Below, one piece after another: positions 34,410 to 44,000 of a stretch of 64,000 nucleotides of DNA. Source of the DNA: Actinomyces sp. oral taxon 414 (GTDB lineage: Bacteria; Actinomycetota; Actinomycetes; Actinomycetales; Actinomycetaceae); NCBI RefSeq assembly GCF_001278845.1, contig NZ_CP012590.1, positions 1 through 64,000 of the forward strand, given 5' to 3'. Position numbers and translations under genes: made by a program. The notes under the pieces were generated by a model, which was given only the letters and a program-made list of their open reading frames with translations, was not told where the DNA came from and did no database searches. Each line of letters begins with the position of its first letter. The first letter of the stretch is position 1.

Positions 34410-34801
34410 GGCGCCCGTGGCATCCGAGTTCCCAGAACTCTCCCAGGCGCACGGGCGGTGACCTCTCAGGAGGTTCGGTCATCATAATGCCGCCGCCGGA
34501 CGGCGAGGGCCACGAGGTGCTGGGGAGCGCCGATGAGGGGCCGGAGCCGAGTCCAGACCCGTCAAGGCAAGGGAATTCGGGTCGGACGCCCGGCGAGGGG
34601 GACCTGCTCCCGCATGGGAACCGGTGAGCGACCTCGACGCGAAGGGCCCGACCCGGCCGATCCGTATCCGGGGCGGGCCTTCGCTCTGCCCGGGGCGATA
34701 CCCGCTGTTCGGGCGGCGGGCCGCTCCGACCGGCCCTGCGTCGGCCCTGCGCAGGGCGGGCCCTCCGAGGAGCGCCGGGCCGGCCGTGGCATTATGCCGA
34801 C
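34410..34801. other. Intergenic region before cardiolipin synthase
   Basis: Contains an inverted repeat CGCCCGTG...CACGGGCG shortly after the preceding stop, a possible terminator. At the other end CATTAT (34790-34795) sits seven bases before the next ATG with no ribosome-binding site between them, so a leaderless transcript is possible. No gene supported. Confidence 0.4.
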
Positions 34802-36364
34802 ATGAAGTGGGAGCCGTTTCTGGCGACCTCCTGGGTCGTGGTCGAGTACGCCATTAAGATCGCCGCACTCGGGACCGTCCCGGAGAATCGGCGCCCGTCG
34901 TCGTCGACCGCTTGGCTGCTGCTCATCTTCCTGCTGCCCGTCGTCGGCTTCCCCCTCTACTTCTTCCTCGGCAGCCCCTGGGTGCACGGGCGGCGCCTCC
35001 AGCAGCAGGTGATCGCCACCGAGGCCGCGCAGAAGATGATGCAGGGCCTGCCGACCGTGCCCGCCGGAGCCCGCCCCTCGACACACCTGGACTCGGTGCT
35101 GCGGATGAACCGCCGGCTCACCGGGCTCCCCTGCGTCACCGGCGAGGTGGTCGCCCTCCATGGCGACTCCGCCGCCACCTACGCGGCCATGGCCAGGATC
35201 ATCGACGCCGCCGAGCACCGCGTCCACGTCGAGTTCTACATCCAGAGCTGGGACGAGGTCACCGACGTCTTCTACTCCGCCCTGGAGCGGGCCGCCGCCC
35301 GGGGGGTGACGGTGCGCCTGCTCGTGGACCACCTCGGCTCGCGCAAGTACCCCGGCTGGCGCCGCCTCGGCAGGCGGTTCAGCCAGGCCGGCATTCAGTG
35401 GCGGCTCATGATGCCCCTGCTGCCCCTCAGGCGGCGCTTCCGCCGGCCCGACCTGCGCAACCACCGCAAGATCCTCATTGTCGACGGCCGACGCGCCTTC
35501 ATCGGTTCCCACAACATTATCGACCCCACCTACAGGTTGCGCTCCAATGTCCGGGCGGGCCGGGTCTGGCAGGACCTGAGCGTGGAGGTGACCGGGGCGA
35601 TCGTGCTGGAGGCCGAGGCCGTCTTCGCCATGGACTGGTACTTCGAAGCCGACGAGCGCCTCGACGTCCTCGATCCCCGCGCGGACGCTGCCGCCGCCGT
35701 CGCCGCGGCCGACGCCGCCGCCGACGCGGCCGCTGGCGTCAGGCCGTTCGCCCCGGAGCCGGACGCCCTCGTCGGACGCAGCGCGCCGCGCCCGGGGCGG
35801 CCGGGCGCCGTCGTCAACGCCATGCAGCTGGTGCCCTCCGGCCCGGGCTACCCCACCGAGCCGAACCTGCGGATGTTCCTGTCCCTCATCCAGAACGCGA
35901 CCAGGCGGATCTCGATCACCAGCCCCTACTTCATCCCCGACGAGGCGCTGCTGTCGGCCATGACGACGGCGGCCTACCGGGGGGTGGAGGTGGAGCTCTT
36001 CGTGGGGCTGGAGTCCGACCACCTCATTGTCAATCACGCCCAGCGCTCCTACTACTCGGCGCTGCTCACCGCGGGCGTGCGCATCTACCGCTACCCGGCG
36101 CCCACCGTCCTGCACGCCAAGTACATGACGGTCGACGACGAGGTGGCCGTCATCGGCTCGTCGAACATGGACTTCCGGTCCTTCGCGCTCAACTACGAGG
36201 TGATGCTGCTGGCCTTCGGCGGGGACCTGGACGACCTGCTGCGCGACAACGACGCGTTCTACCGCTCGGTGTCCAGCGAGCTGACCGCCCAGGAGTGGGC
36301 GAGGGAGCCCTGGTGGCGGCGCTACATCGACAACGTCTTCCGGCTCATGTCCGCCGTCCTGTGA
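34802..36364 (+). CDS. cls: Cardiolipin synthase
   Basis: A 520-residue membrane phospholipase D-family enzyme with two N-terminal transmembrane helices and two HKD motifs: NHRKILIVDGRRAFIGSHN at about residue 220 and LHAKYMTVDDEVAVIGSSN at about 438. Both have the complete HxKxxxxD triad. It condenses two phosphatidylglycerol molecules to cardiolipin at the inner membrane face. An Ala/Asp-rich linker (about residues 297-318) separates the halves. There is no Shine-Dalgarno sequence, and a CATTAT just upstream suggests a leaderless mRNA. Confidence 0.93.
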   Translation: MKWEPFLATSWVVVEYAIKIAALGTVPENRRPSSSTAWLLLIFLLPVVGFPLYFFLGSPWVHGRRLQQQVIATEAAQKMMQGLPTVPAGARPSTHLDSVLRMNRRLTGLPCVTGEVVALHGDSAATYAAMARIIDAAEHRVHVEFYIQSWDEVTDVFYSALERAAARGVTVRLLVDHLGSRKYPGWRRLGRRFSQAGIQWRLMMPLLPLRRRFRRPDLRNHRKILIVDGRRAFIGSHNIIDPTYRLRSNVRAGRVWQDLSVEVTGAIVLEAEAVFAMDWYFEADERLDVLDPRADAAAAVAAADAAADAAAGVRPFAPEPDALVGRSAPRPGRPGAVVNAMQLVPSGPGYPTEPNLRMFLSLIQNATRRISITSPYFIPDEALLSAMTTAAYRGVEVELFVGLESDHLIVNHAQRSYYSALLTAGVRIYRYPAPTVLHAKYMTVDDEVAVIGSSNMDFRSFALNYEVMLLAFGGDLDDLLRDNDAFYRSVSSELTAQEWAREPWWRRYIDNVFRLMSAVL

Positions 36365-36429
36365 GGAGATGGGTGCGGGGCGGGGCGGCGTGCACGGGGC
36401 CGCGCGCCCGGTGGCGTCCCGGGCCCTCC

Positions 36430-36668
36430 CGCGTCATCGCGCCGATCCTGGCCTCTGGACCGCCGGTTCTGGTGAGAAAGGCTCACTGTGCCAGTGGGCC
36501 GTGGGCGTCCGCCCCTGGGGGGAGTCGATTCGGTGATGTCACCTCAGCTCACATTGTGCGAGCTGAGCTCGCACGAATCGAGCTGAGGTGGATTTTGTCA
36601 AGCTGAGCTCACATCGTGCGAGCTGAGGTGGATTTCGGCGAGCTGAGCTCGCATTGAGCCTTTCTCAT
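36430..36668. repeat. Repeat family R2, cluster B
   Basis: GATCCTGGCC...GGTGAGAAAGGCTCA appears in the same orientation as at 590-645, whereas the following block (GATGTCACCTCAGCTC, AGCTGAGCTCGCACGAATCG, GAGCTGAGGTGGATTTTGTC) is the reverse complement of 690-835. The cluster ends with GCATTGAGCCTTTCTC. It is modular, so units have been inverted relative to each other between the two loci. The rest of 36365-36987 shows no gene. Confidence 0.7.
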
Positions 36669-36987
36669 GGGCGCGTCTCGTAGTATGGCGGCAATTCCCA
36701 CGAGGTCCTCGGCGTCGAGGGGCCCACGGGCCGCATCGACGATCGCCCTGGCCCGACGGTCCGGGTCGGCGCGGTGACGGGGATGGCGGATGCGGGGGCG
36801 GCGCGCGGGGTTTCGTCGCCCTGTGCCGTTGCGGATCCTCCCGCGCCGATTCCGGCCGGCCCCGGGATCCCTCTGGTGAAGGATTCGTCATCCCGGGACA
36901 AGAAGCGTCTTCGCCTCGCCAGAGGTCATGTGTCGGGTCTCGGGGCCGGACGGCGGGGCATCACTCCGAGGTGGGTCGTCTCCCCAG

Positions 36988-37539
36988 TCACCAGTAGCGT
37001 CTGGGCATCCGGTCGACGCAGCTGGGCCTGCCGCTCAGCCGCAAGCTGCCGTCCGGCCAAAAGCCCAGGGGCCGGATGCGGACCCGCTCGCCGATTCCGG
37101 GCCAGCGTTCCTCGGGGGCGGGATCGGGCCCACCCTCCATGAGCCGGGCCCGCAATTGCCCGACCCTCCCGGAGTCCAGGCGCACCTCCACGCCCCAGTC
37201 GCGGTGGGCGACGACTGTCCCCTCCTGGGCCGGCCCGAACCCCTCCGGGAGCGGGTACTGGCGCGGCGGGTCGTACCCGTTCACCAGCCCCTCCATGGCG
37301 CTCTCCCGACTGGTCAGGCGCACCTCGTCATTGGGGGACCCGTAGAGGTACCTGCGCACCCGGATGCGCTCGCCGATCTCGGGCCAGTACTCCCCGTTGC
37401 AGCGCAGGAAGTCATCGTGAATGGAGTCCAGGACAATGACCCCCTCATCACCGGACTCCTCCAGTCGCACACCCATGCCCCAGGGGTGGTGAGCCGTCAC
37501 GACACCCCACTCGATCGGACCCAGCCGTATCTCCTCCAT
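36988..37539 (-). CDS. Tandem S1-like module protein
   Basis: A 183-residue protein made of two similar modules of about 80 residues. Each begins with a GPIEWGVVTAHHPWGMGVRL-like strand pattern (second copy AQEGTVVAHRDWGVEVRLDS) and ends with YWPEIGERIRVRRYL or RWPGIGERVRIRPLG, consistent with small OB/S1-like barrels. The 511-residue protein at 47787 contains the same pair. The ATG at 37539 is chosen for its AGGAGGAAGAAT leader; the open frame extends seven codons further. It lies 12 bases downstream of a low-GC gene remnant, an arrangement reminiscent of toxin-immunity loci, but no function is proved. Confidence 0.7.
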   Translation of the reverse strand: MEEIRLGPIEWGVVTAHHPWGMGVRLEESGDEGVIVLDSIHDDFLRCNGEYWPEIGERIRVRRYLYGSPNDEVRLTSRESAMEGLVNGYDPPRQYPLPEGFGPAQEGTVVAHRDWGVEVRLDSGRVGQLRARLMEGGPDPAPEERWPGIGERVRIRPLGFWPDGSLRLSGRPSCVDRMPRRYW

Positions 37540-37550
37540 ATTCTTCCTCC

Positions 37551-37786
37551 TCAGAACCATTCACCATCAAGAGTGAAAGCGTCAGCGTCTCCTCTATCGA
37601 TAATTGGGGGCCACTCGCCACTGGCGATCATTTTATTGAACCTCTCAATCTCACTATGGGGCAGCGCGAACTTTCATCCGCCTGCAATTCTAGGATACTC
37701 ATGGATGTATTTTTGAGTTTGATAAGGCGCTCGGGGGCACTCCCAGTTTCATTGCACCATTCTGATAGGTATTTTTTGCCGCGAAA
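37551..37786 (-). pseudogene. Low-GC gene remnant, unknown function
   Basis: Two open segments in different frames give protein-like text. The first is GKKYLSEWCNETGSAPERLI then KLKNTSMSILELQADE. After a frameshift near 37665 it continues FALPHSEIERFNKMIASGEW then PPIIDRGDADAFTLDGEWF and stops at 37551. The base composition is near 50 percent GC, unlike its surroundings, which marks foreign origin. It begins right after an in-frame stop, so it is the 3-prime end of a larger lost gene. The S1-like module gene follows 12 bases later. Confidence 0.5.
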
Positions 37787-37923
37787 CTACCCGCGACCCC
37801 CTGCCCACAGCAACCAGAGAGGTAAATATAAGACCCTGCAAGGCCTGAATTCAAGGCTTCGACAGGACTTCATCGGAAGCACCCGCCTGGCGGGCGCATC
37901 CCGCCGACCGCCGCCCGGCGCCG

Positions 37924-39294
37924 TCAAGACGGGTCGTTGACGACCGCCTCGAACAGGGCGAGACCGGTGGACAGGTCCCGCAGCCGCAGGACGTAGGGGT
38001 GGTCGACGTGGAAGTCCGTGGTGGGGCCCGGATTCGGGGCGGCGGCCGCCCCGCCGTGCTCGGAGACGGCGGCGGCCACGGTGCCGTCCTCGCGTACAAT
38101 AAGCCGGACCTGCTGGCGGTAGGCGGTCGTCTCGAATTCCGGGTTGATGCGTCCCATCGGGCGGATGTCGGCGCCCAGGGAGCCCAGGACCGGCAGGACG
38201 TCGACGCCGCCCGTCGGGGTCGACAGGTCGATGCGCGGCAGCGTCAGATTCACCTCGGGGAAGATGCCCTCGTCCTGCGCCTCGTCGAGCAGGGCGCTGG
38301 CCGCGGCCCACGTGTCGGCGGGCAGGGCCTCCGGCAGGGTCCCCTGCTGCGGCAGCACGATGTCCAGGGCGAAGTCCTCGGAGTAGGGCACCCGCAGGAC
38401 CTTCCAGGTCACGGCGCCCGTGGACCCCTCCGTGCAGACCATCGCGCTGGTCTGGCGCATCGTCTGAACGCGGACGACCTTCCCGTCCGCGCGGGTGAAG
38501 TCAGCCTCGGCGGTGGCGTCCTCGTCGAAGAGCTTCTCCCACTGCGCGGCGAAGAGCACGACGTTCTGCATTGCGACCTGGAGCTGGTCGGCCTGCAGCG
38601 CCGAGGACTTGATGAGGCCCGCCGTGTTCTGATCGACCCACGTGTCCAGCACGTCCTGGGCCTCGTCGGCGCCGACTCGCCGCAGATCCGCCGAGAACCA
38701 GTGACGCACATTGTCGACGAACTCCTGGGCGATCTCGGCCGGCCTGCCGCGGTCGATAATGACGATCTGGTCGGCGACGTGCAGCAGCGGGTGCTCGGGA
38801 GCCCTGTCCGCGGGATCGAAGTCCGCGACGTCGCCGTCGTGGACGAGCAGTGCGCTCTGGATCGCCGACCAGGTCGTGCTGCGGGCGTCCTCGTCCTTCG
38901 CCCCGAGGAGTCCGTCGAGCCCCTGCGCCGCCGGATCCGTGGCGCCCAGCGACACTGCCGCCAGGTTGAGGGCGAGGGACGCCGGGCTCGCCAGGGCGTT
39001 GGCGTGGGCGCCGTCGGCCAGCTGTGCGGACAGGAGCGCGGCGCCCAGGGCGTCGCAGGCCCCGACGGCGGCCTTCAGGTCGGGGGCCTGACTCAGGGAC
39101 AGGCCGGCGCGGGTCTGGTCGCTCGTCAGCTCGGTGCCGCCGAGAGCGGCCCTGCCCCGGGACAGGTGGCTGCAGCCGGCGAGGGCACTCGCGGCGACGG
39201 CGGACAGGAGCAACATGGTGCGGCGGCTCGCGCCCGGGCCGACTCGGCCGTGAGCGGCGGAGGCGGGGCGGGAGGCATGATCGGCGGCGCTCAT
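37924..39294 (-). CDS. Serpin-family lipoprotein
   Basis: A 456-residue exported serine protease inhibitor-like protein. The N-terminus has SRRTMLLLSAVAASALAGC, a lipobox with a preceding twin Arg. The body follows the serpin fold (NALASPASLALNLAAVSLGA, ADEAQDVLDTWVDQNTAGLI, NVVLFAAQWEKLFDED, LRVPYSEDFALDIVLP). The reactive-centre hinge reads EDGTVAAAVSEHGG and is followed by a Pro-rich loop, then DHPYVLRLRD. Serpins trap proteases irreversibly by loop insertion; the hinge with small residues suggests an inhibitory type. ATG 39294 is chosen because it precedes the signal directly. It probably protects the surface against host or competitor proteases. Confidence 0.85.
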   Translation of the reverse strand: MSAADHASRPASAAHGRVGPGASRRTMLLLSAVAASALAGCSHLSRGRAALGGTELTSDQTRAGLSLSQAPDLKAAVGACDALGAALLSAQLADGAHANALASPASLALNLAAVSLGATDPAAQGLDGLLGAKDEDARSTTWSAIQSALLVHDGDVADFDPADRAPEHPLLHVADQIVIIDRGRPAEIAQEFVDNVRHWFSADLRRVGADEAQDVLDTWVDQNTAGLIKSSALQADQLQVAMQNVVLFAAQWEKLFDEDATAEADFTRADGKVVRVQTMRQTSAMVCTEGSTGAVTWKVLRVPYSEDFALDIVLPQQGTLPEALPADTWAAASALLDEAQDEGIFPEVNLTLPRIDLSTPTGGVDVLPVLGSLGADIRPMGRINPEFETTAYRQQVRLIVREDGTVAAAVSEHGGAAAAPNPGPTTDFHVDHPYVLRLRDLSTGLALFEAVVNDPS

Positions 39295-39610
39295 AGGCGG
39301 AGTCTGCTCCCGCGGAGCGGAATCGGGGAGGGGGAGCGGTCCCCGGGGCGGGCCGTCGCGCGCCGGCCCGCTCACAGGCCCGCCACAGGGGGGCGCGGAG
39401 CCGCTCTCAGGCGCGCGCGGTTATCTGGACCCAGATGCCGGGACACGGTCCGGGCGAGCCGGGAACCCTCGCCGTCGGACATATTCCGGCATTCTCGCGT
39501 CCGGCGGGAACCCGCCGACATCGGCTGGCGAAGATGAGGGTCCGCCCCGGCCCGGACGCGCCGGGGCGGGACGGCTTGGCCGACGGCGTGAACACTGCCA
39601 CCATGGCACC

Positions 39611-41002
39611 ATGGCACGACGCTGGCAGATCATTACCGTGGAACTCCTATTCGGGCTCGGGCAGACCTTCATTCCGCCGCCCGGCCGCGACCTCATCCTG
39701 CCGCCCTCGACGACCTTCGACCAGCTGGGCCTGGCCATCGACCGCGCCCTGGGCCGCTGGGACCTGGCCCACCTGCGGGAGTTCACCCTGGCGGACGGCA
39801 CCCGCATCACCGACGAGGAGACGCGGCGCATGGTCCACTCCGGGAACTTCGGCGAGGGGATCCTCGTGGAGCGCACCGCGGACCTGGGGGAGCGGGTCAA
39901 GAAGTACGTCTCCGTGGACGACGTGTTCCGCTACGTCTTCGACCTCTCGGACGAGTGGACCTGCCGGTGCACCATGACCGGCTTCGGGGACCCGGAGAGC
40001 TTGTACGGCGTCGTCGTGTCCCAGCCTGTGCCCATCTGGGGCTGGGGCCGCCTGCCCGACCAGTACGGACGGGACCGGCGCGACAGCGACGAGCAGCCCG
40101 ATGCATCCCTGTCGACGCAGCAGAAGCGGGCCATCAGGAAGGAGACGACCGCCTTCGTCATGGACTTCGGCCACATGGATCCCGAGCGCCTCGACCCGAA
40201 GGACCTCCGGACCGCCCGGGCGGCGGGGGACATCGGGGCCCTTCTGGCCGCGCTCGCCGGAGTCGAGACCGGGCACGTCCTCCAGCAGGTCGGCCAGGCC
40301 TTCGCCGAGGTCTGGGAACACGGTGCGGGCCCGGTCAAGCGGCGCGGGCGCCGCAGCGTCGAACGGGAGCTGGAGAGCGCGACGATGGGCCTGAGCAACG
40401 CCCTGAGCTGGCGCGACAGGGCGGGCGACGCCCAACTCGCGGCCGAGCTCGTCGCCCGGCTGCAGGGGCGCGAGCCGGAGGGGCGCCCGCTGCCGGTCGA
40501 CCTGGAGGTGCTCGCCGAGACCATGACCCTCCGCGACGACGCCGGCGACGGCGCCTACCTCGACCTGGACACCGGCACGGTGCTGCCCGTCGCCGTCATC
40601 GCCGAGCACGGCGGCGACCCCGAGTCCGGCGTGGAGGACCTGGGGATCGAGCCCGGGCACGAGTGGATCGTGCTGAGCGACCCGGCCGGGGCGGCCGCCT
40701 CCGACCGGAGGGACTTCGTGCGCTCCTTGTCCAACGGCCCCACCCTGAGCGATTCCTCCGCGGGGGACGCCCTGGACAGGGCCATGAAGACGCGCGGCAC
40801 GAAGAAGTTCTACGACACCCTGGACGAGCTGGACCTCGTCGCGGTGTGGCGGGCCTTCCAGGACGACCGGCGCTGGGGCCGGGCGCGGGCGGCCCTGGCC
40901 GAGCGGGGCCTGCGGCCCGTGAGGCCCGCGCAGTCCGTGGGGGCCGCGGAACCTGCGGAACCCGCGCGAGCGCCGCGCGAGGACGGGGAGGACGCCGAGT
41001 AG
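39611..41002 (+). CDS. pRiA4b ORF-3-like / UPF0158 two-domain protein
   Basis: A 463-residue cytoplasmic protein. Residues 1-150 match the plasmid pRiA4b ORF-3 type (TTFDQLGLAIDRALGRWDLA, WTCRCTMTGFGDPE). Residues about 295-440 match the UPF0158 type (VDLEVLAETMTLRDDAGDGA, AYLDLDTGTVLPV, HEWIVLSDP, RAMKTRGTKKFYDTLDELD, AFQDDRRWGRARAALAERGL). A helical linker connects them. Both families are of unknown biochemical role; their fusion suggests a functional link. The gene is divergent from the serpin, with no clear ribosome-binding site. Confidence 0.78.
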   Translation: MARRWQIITVELLFGLGQTFIPPPGRDLILPPSTTFDQLGLAIDRALGRWDLAHLREFTLADGTRITDEETRRMVHSGNFGEGILVERTADLGERVKKYVSVDDVFRYVFDLSDEWTCRCTMTGFGDPESLYGVVVSQPVPIWGWGRLPDQYGRDRRDSDEQPDASLSTQQKRAIRKETTAFVMDFGHMDPERLDPKDLRTARAAGDIGALLAALAGVETGHVLQQVGQAFAEVWEHGAGPVKRRGRRSVERELESATMGLSNALSWRDRAGDAQLAAELVARLQGREPEGRPLPVDLEVLAETMTLRDDAGDGAYLDLDTGTVLPVAVIAEHGGDPESGVEDLGIEPGHEWIVLSDPAGAAASDRRDFVRSLSNGPTLSDSSAGDALDRAMKTRGTKKFYDTLDELDLVAVWRAFQDDRRWGRARAALAERGLRPVRPAQSVGAAEPAEPARAPREDGEDAE

Positions 41003-41035
41003 GCGGGCCGGCCCGGGAGCCGCGGCGCGGGCGGA

Positions 41036-44000
41036 TCAGACCTTGGCCAGCAGCTTGCCGATCCGCTGAAGGCTCACCTTGCGGCTCGTGCCCAGGGTCT
41101 GGGCGAACAGGCTCACCCGCAGCTCCTCGATGAGCCAGCGCGCCTCGACCAGCGCCGCCTCCCGCCCGGCGTCGGGGGGCAGGGCCCCGGCCCGCGCGCG
41201 GGCCGCCGCCAGCATCTCCTCGGCCCGACCCACCTGGTAGGACAGCGCCGCATCCCGACTCGGCGAAGAGCGCGCCTTGTCCACGCGCAGCGCCAGGGCG
41301 CGCAGGAACCGCGGCAGGTGGGCCAACTGGTCCGCCGGCGTCGCCGCCACGAAGCCGTCGAAGACCAGTGCGGCCGCGTGCTCGCGCACCTCCTGCAGTG
41401 TGCTCAGCAGCGCCAGGCTCGTGTGTTCAGCGACGGCGCGCTCAACCTCGCGCTGCGCGCTCAGCGCCGCGGCCGTCGTCCGCGCCACGCGCAGGACCTC
41501 ATCCTCCAGCCCCTGGCGCATCAACGCCACGAGCTCTTCGAAGACGGCGCGCTCGCGCACCTCGTCCAGGCGCCGTCCCGAGGCCTCCGCCCAGCGCCCG
41601 GCCACGGTGCGCGCCGCCGCCAGCTGGATGTCGACGACGAGGGCCTCGGTGCTCCGGTAGGGGCTCGCCGCGAGCGCCAGCGACTCGGCGGAGCCCCACC
41701 GGGAGGTCACCCGGCCCGTGGGCAGGATCGTGCGCGCCAGGGCCAGCGCGACCACGCCCTCCCCGTGCGCCGCCGCCTGGGCGTTGGCGTCGGGCAGGAT
41801 CGTCAGGTCCGACGTCGTCGGCGAGACGGCCGCGAGCGCGGGGTAGCCGCGCACCACCAGCCCCGCCGGGCCCGTGGACTCCACGGTCGCCGGGATGGTC
41901 GAGGCGTCCGGCTCCCCCAGGCCCGGCACGCCGCTGGGCCAGTCCGTCAGGCCCCGCCTCTCGGCCAGGCCCGCGCGGATGGAGCCGGGGCGGACCGGGG
42001 CGCCCGGGACGGGGCCCGGCGCGGGGGCGCCGCCGGCCGTGCCCGCGCCCGGGCCGCTCGGGGCCGTGCCGGCGCCGCTGACCGCGCCGGCGCCGTCCGG
42101 GCCGCCCGGGGTCGCCGGGTCGACCGCGCCCGGACCGCCGGTCCCCGCCGCGCCGGCGCCCCGGCCGCGCTCGCGGTCCCGGCCCTTGCCGCCCCGCTTG
42201 CGCTCGCGGTCGGACTGGCTCCGGGCCTCGGCCATGGCCTGCGCCAGCGCCCCGCGCACCGCCGAGCGCACCGCCTGCTCGGTGCGCCCCGACAGGCGCC
42301 GCTGCAGGGCGACCAGGTCCGTCCCGCGATCGATCTGCCGGCCCCGGGCGTCCAGGGCGACGAAGGCGATGCGCAGGTGGTCGGACAGGCGCTCGGCGGC
42401 CTCGGCCCAGTCGTCGTCGGTGATCTCGACGTCGCGCAGCCGCGCTACGGCCGCGGCGAAGGCCTGCCGGAAGGGGATCGACGGCGCGCTCGCGCCATCG
42501 GCGCCGTCGGCCCCCGGGACCCGCTCGCAGATGGTCTCCCACACCTGCGCGCCCACGTCGGGGGCGGGCACGAGCCGACGGCGTACCCGTTTGGGCAGGG
42601 CCCGGATGGTCGCCACCACCAGTTCGGGGCGCATCCCCGGCACGAGCCAGTCGAAGCCGTCCGGGGTCAGGCGTCCCAGTACCTCCACGGGCACCCGCAC
42701 GGCGACGCCGTCGTCGGGGGCGCCCGGTGAGAAGACGTAGTCCAGCCCCAGGGTCAGGTCCCCCTGCACCCAGGCGTCGGGGTAGCCCGACGCGTCGTGG
42801 CCGCCGGGCAGCAGCAGTTCACGGGTGAAGTCCAGCAGATCGGGGCGGCGGCGCTTCTGGCGCCTCCACCAGGCGTCGAAGTCGTTCGCCCCGTGGACGT
42901 CGTCGGGCACGCGCTCGTCGTAGAAGCGGAAGAGGGTCTCGTCGTCGGCCAGGAGGCCGTGGACGCGGCGGCGGCGCTCGACGTCGCCGAGCTCCTCGAC
43001 GAGTTCGCGGTTGCGCGCCACGAAGCCGTGGCGGGCGTGCCAGTCGCCCTCCACCAGGGCGGAGCGGATGAACATCTCGCGGGCCACCTGGCGGGCGGAG
43101 TCTGTGCCCACGCTCGCCAGGGTCGCGGGCCGGTCGGCCACGAGCGTCATGCCGTACAGCAGGACCTTCTCGTGGACCATGGCGGCGCCGTGGCGCGTGG
43201 ACCAGTAGGGCTCGCCGTACACGTGCCGGCTCAGCCCGGCCCGCTCGGCCGTCTCCTCGATCCAGCGGGCGTCGACCTTGGCGACCGTGCGGGCGAACAG
43301 GCGGGAGGTCTCCACCAGTTCGGCGGTCATGACCCAGTCGTAGGTCTTGCGGCGCAGGCCCGAGCCCGGCCAGATGGTGAAGCGGGTGCCGCGCGCCCCG
43401 GCGTACTCGCGGCGCCGCTCGTCCCAGTTGCCGACGTTGGACAGCAGTCCCACCAGCAGGGAGCGGTGGATGGCGTCGGTGTCGGGGGTGTCGGCGGAGC
43501 GGCCGAGCGCCACGACGGCGGCCGCCACGTCCCCGTGGGCGATCGTGGCCGCCTGGGTGCCCGGCTCCAGGGCCGCCGCCGCGGCCCGGATGGAGCGGGC
43601 CGTGGGCAGTTCGACCGGCGGGGCCGCCAGTCCCAGGGGGCGGGCGAGCTGGCGCAGCTGGGCGTGGACGTCCTGCCATTCGCGCACCCGCAGGTAGTGG
43701 AGGAATTCGGCGCGGCACATGCGGCGGAAGGCCGAGCCGGACAGGTCCCGGCTCTGGGTGCGCAGGTAGCGCCACAGGTTGAGGTAGGTCAGGAAGTCGG
43801 AGGTCGGGTCGGCGAAGCGGCGGTGGAGGGCGTCGGCGGCCTCCTGGCGGTCGGCCGGGCGTTCGCGCACGTCCTGGATGGACAGGGCCGCCACGATCAC
43901 CATGACCTCCCCGGCGCAGCCCAGGTCCCCGGCCTGGAGCAGCATGCGGCCCAGGCGCGGGTCGATGGGCAGGCGGGCCAGGCGCCGGCCGATCGGGGTC

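Noticed and set aside
36665..36901. Minus-strand open frame of 78 codons
   Set aside because: Pro/Thr/Gly-rich with no start signal; overlaps the end of repeat cluster R2.
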